64,000 nucleotides of DNA from Mesorhizobium sp. WSM4904 (GTDB lineage: Bacteria; Pseudomonadota; Alphaproteobacteria; Rhizobiales; Rhizobiaceae). Positions within the stretch are counted from its first letter, which is position 1. Every line of letters begins with the position of its first letter. A program made the translations under genes and the position numbers. Positions 62,682 to 64,000 of this stretch are shown here, in pieces. A model generated the notes under the pieces. The model was not told where the DNA came from, did not search any database, and was given only the letters and a program-made list of their open reading frames with translations. The stretch is from contig NZ_CP121354.1 in assembly GCF_029674545.1 (NCBI RefSeq), forward strand, positions 4,659,001-4,723,000, written 5' to 3'.

Positions 62682-64000
62682 GTGACGGCGATCTTTGCGG
62701 AACGGGCGCTGCTGCCTGAGGGCTGGCGAGGCAATGTGAGGATCGCTTTCACTGCCGGCCGCATCACCGCGGTCGGGGCCGGCGCCTCCCCGCAGGCCGG
62801 CGACGAGCGGCACGCCATCCTGTTGCCCGGCATGCCCAATCTGCACAGCCACGCCTTCCAGCGCGGCATGGCGGGGCTGGCCGAACTGCGGGGGCCTTCC
62901 GCCGACAGTTTCTGGAGCTGGCGCGAGGTGATGTACCGCTTCGCGTTGTCGATGACGCCGGACCAGGTCGAGGCGGTCGCCGCGCAGCTTTATGTCGAGA
63001 TGCTGGAGGCCGGTTTTTCGCGTGTCGGCGAGTTCCACTATCTCCACCACGACCGCGACGGAAAGCCTTATGCCAACATCGCCGAGATGGCCGAGCGCAT
63101 CGCGGCGGCAGCCGGAGAGACGGGTATCGGGCTGACGCTGCTGCCGGTCTTCTACGCCCATTCCGCTTTCGGCGGTGCCACGCCGAACCAAGGCCAGCGA
63201 CGATTCATCAATGATGTCGAGCGGTTCGGGAGCCTGCTTGAGAAAAGCCGCGAAAGCGCATCGCAGTTGGAACGGGCAGTCGTCGGCGTCGCGCCGCACA
63301 GCCTGCGCGCCGTGACGCCGAACGAGCTTACGGCGGTCGCGGCGATGGCGCCGAACGGCCCGATCCACATCCATGTCGCCGAACAGGTAAAGGAAGTGGA
63401 GGATTGCGTGGCCTGGTCGGGCAAACGGCCCGTCGAGTTCCTGCTGTCCAAGGCGGACGTGGACAAGCGCTGGTGCCTGATCCACGCCACGCATATGACC
63501 GAGGCCGAAACCTCCGCCATGGCGAAGAGCGGCGCGATTGCCGGGCTGTGCCCGATCACCGAGGCCAATCTCGGCGACGGCACCTTCGCCGCGCCGCTGT
63601 TCATCGAGCATGGCGGTCGCTTCGGCGTCGGCTCGGACTCCAACGTACTGATCGGCCTTCCGGACGAGCTCCGGCAGCTCGAATATTCGCAGCGCCTCGC
63701 CCACCGCGCCCGCAACGTGCTGGCACGCGCGGGCGGCTCCACGGCGCGCGCGCTATTCGATGCCGCGCTCGACGGCGGCAGCCAGGCGCTTGGAGCCGGC
63801 CCGTCGCGGATTGCCGTTGGCGGTCCGGCCGACTTCGTCTCGCTCGACGCCGGCCATCCCTCGCTTGCCGGCAAGACGGACGACGCGATCCTCGACGCCT
63901 GGATCTTCGCCAATGGCAGCAAGGTCGATTGCGTTTGGGTGCACGGGAAAAAGCAGGTCAGCGGCGGCAGGCATGCCAAACGCGAGGCCGTCGCCGAGCG
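62682..64000 (+). CDS. hutF: Formimidoylglutamate deiminase HutF (3' end outside window)
   Basis: Open from GTG 62682 (GGGAG at 62670-62674) to the last base, 439 codons without a stop, so the C-terminus lies beyond the window. Amidohydrolase-superfamily protein beginning VTAIFAERALLPEGWRGNVR. Metal and substrate residues are in PNLHSHAFQRGMAG near residue 56, IHIHVAEQVKEVEDC, CLIHATHMTEAE, and GSDSNVLIGLPDELRQLEYS. It converts N-formimidoyl-glutamate to N-formylglutamate and ammonia, feeding HutG. Divergent from hutI. Confidence 0.95.
   Translation, partial: MTAIFAERALLPEGWRGNVRIAFTAGRITAVGAGASPQAGDERHAILLPGMPNLHSHAFQRGMAGLAELRGPSADSFWSWREVMYRFALSMTPDQVEAVAAQLYVEMLEAGFSRVGEFHYLHHDRDGKPYANIAEMAERIAAAAGETGIGLTLLPVFYAHSAFGGATPNQGQRRFINDVERFGSLLEKSRESASQLERAVVGVAPHSLRAVTPNELTAVAAMAPNGPIHIHVAEQVKEVEDCVAWSGKRPVEFLLSKADVDKRWCLIHATHMTEAETSAMAKSGAIAGLCPITEANLGDGTFAAPLFIEHGGRFGVGSDSNVLIGLPDELRQLEYSQRLAHRARNVLARAGGSTARALFDAALDGGSQALGAGPSRIAVGGPADFVSLDAGHPSLAGKTDDAILDAWIFANGSKVDCVWVHGKKQVSGGRHAKREAVAE

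Noticed and set aside
1..64000. CRISPR arrays, rRNA genes, transposases, prophage structural genes
   Set aside because: None seen. The repeated blocks are palindromic mosaic elements, a 15-bp coding repeat and a 103-bp duplication, not spaced CRISPR repeats or insertion sequences.

Overview
The window looks like a chromosomal segment of a high-GC alphaproteobacterium of the Hyphomicrobiales, most likely Mesorhizobium or a close relative. The evidence is the full-size ndvB/ndvA pair for cyclic beta-1,2-glucan, an Ehu-type transporter, a hut operon using the HutF/HutG route, ppx/gppA next to rlmE, and many copies of the short palindromic mosaic repeats typical of rhizobial intergenic DNA. No taxonomic search was possible, so the genus is inference.

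Layout. 1-4.9 kb: the 3' part of an MFS exporter, rlmE, a Ppx/GppA phosphatase with a His/Arg-rich head, a YbhN-like membrane protein and tRNA-Gln(CTG). 4.9-11.25 kb: an accessory region of lower apparent GC. It holds small unknown ORFs, a three-gene operon (ApeA-like HEPN protein, PD-(D/E)XK-like protein, 127-aa protein) that I consider a candidate phage-defence system, and a scar made of a duplicated, frameshifted 3' piece of the neighbouring GntR gene. 11.3-22.9 kb: a catabolic locus with a GntR/FCD regulator, a complete Ehu-like polar amino-acid/ectoine ABC transporter, and a divergent operon of two ectoine-hydrolase-like M24 proteins followed by heterotetrameric sarcosine-oxidase subunits soxB-D-A-G. 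23-29.4 kb: small unknowns, an aldehyde dehydrogenase, a YeiH-type transporter, free-methionine-sulfoxide reductase, a NUDIX hydrolase and a GlxA-type regulator. 29.7-35 kb: a DddP-like M24 protein, a cysteine hydrolase, an HSL-type alpha/beta hydrolase and an orphan family-5 solute-binding protein.

35.2-42.1 kb: a multispanning membrane protein and a six-gene overlapping operon (DUF4129, DUF4350, MoxR ATPase, DUF58, SpoIIM-like, RDD). 42.3-45.3 kb: D-lyxose isomerase divergent from a D-threonine-aldolase-like PLP enzyme, then ccmC isolated between two direct repeats. 45.5-56.2 kb: ndvA and the 2858-codon ndvB. 56.5-64 kb: hutI-hutH-hutG-hutU-hutD on the minus strand with hutF divergent and running off the window end. 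A GTATATAC-centred palindrome, a probable HutC operator, lies between hutI and hutF.

Two themes stand out. First, dispersed palindromic repeats form the actual 3' ends, including stop codons, of at least three genes (rlmE, the alpha/beta hydrolase and ccmC). Second, three M24-fold proteins belong to the non-peptidase branch used for small osmolyte-like molecules, each placed beside uptake or oxidation genes.
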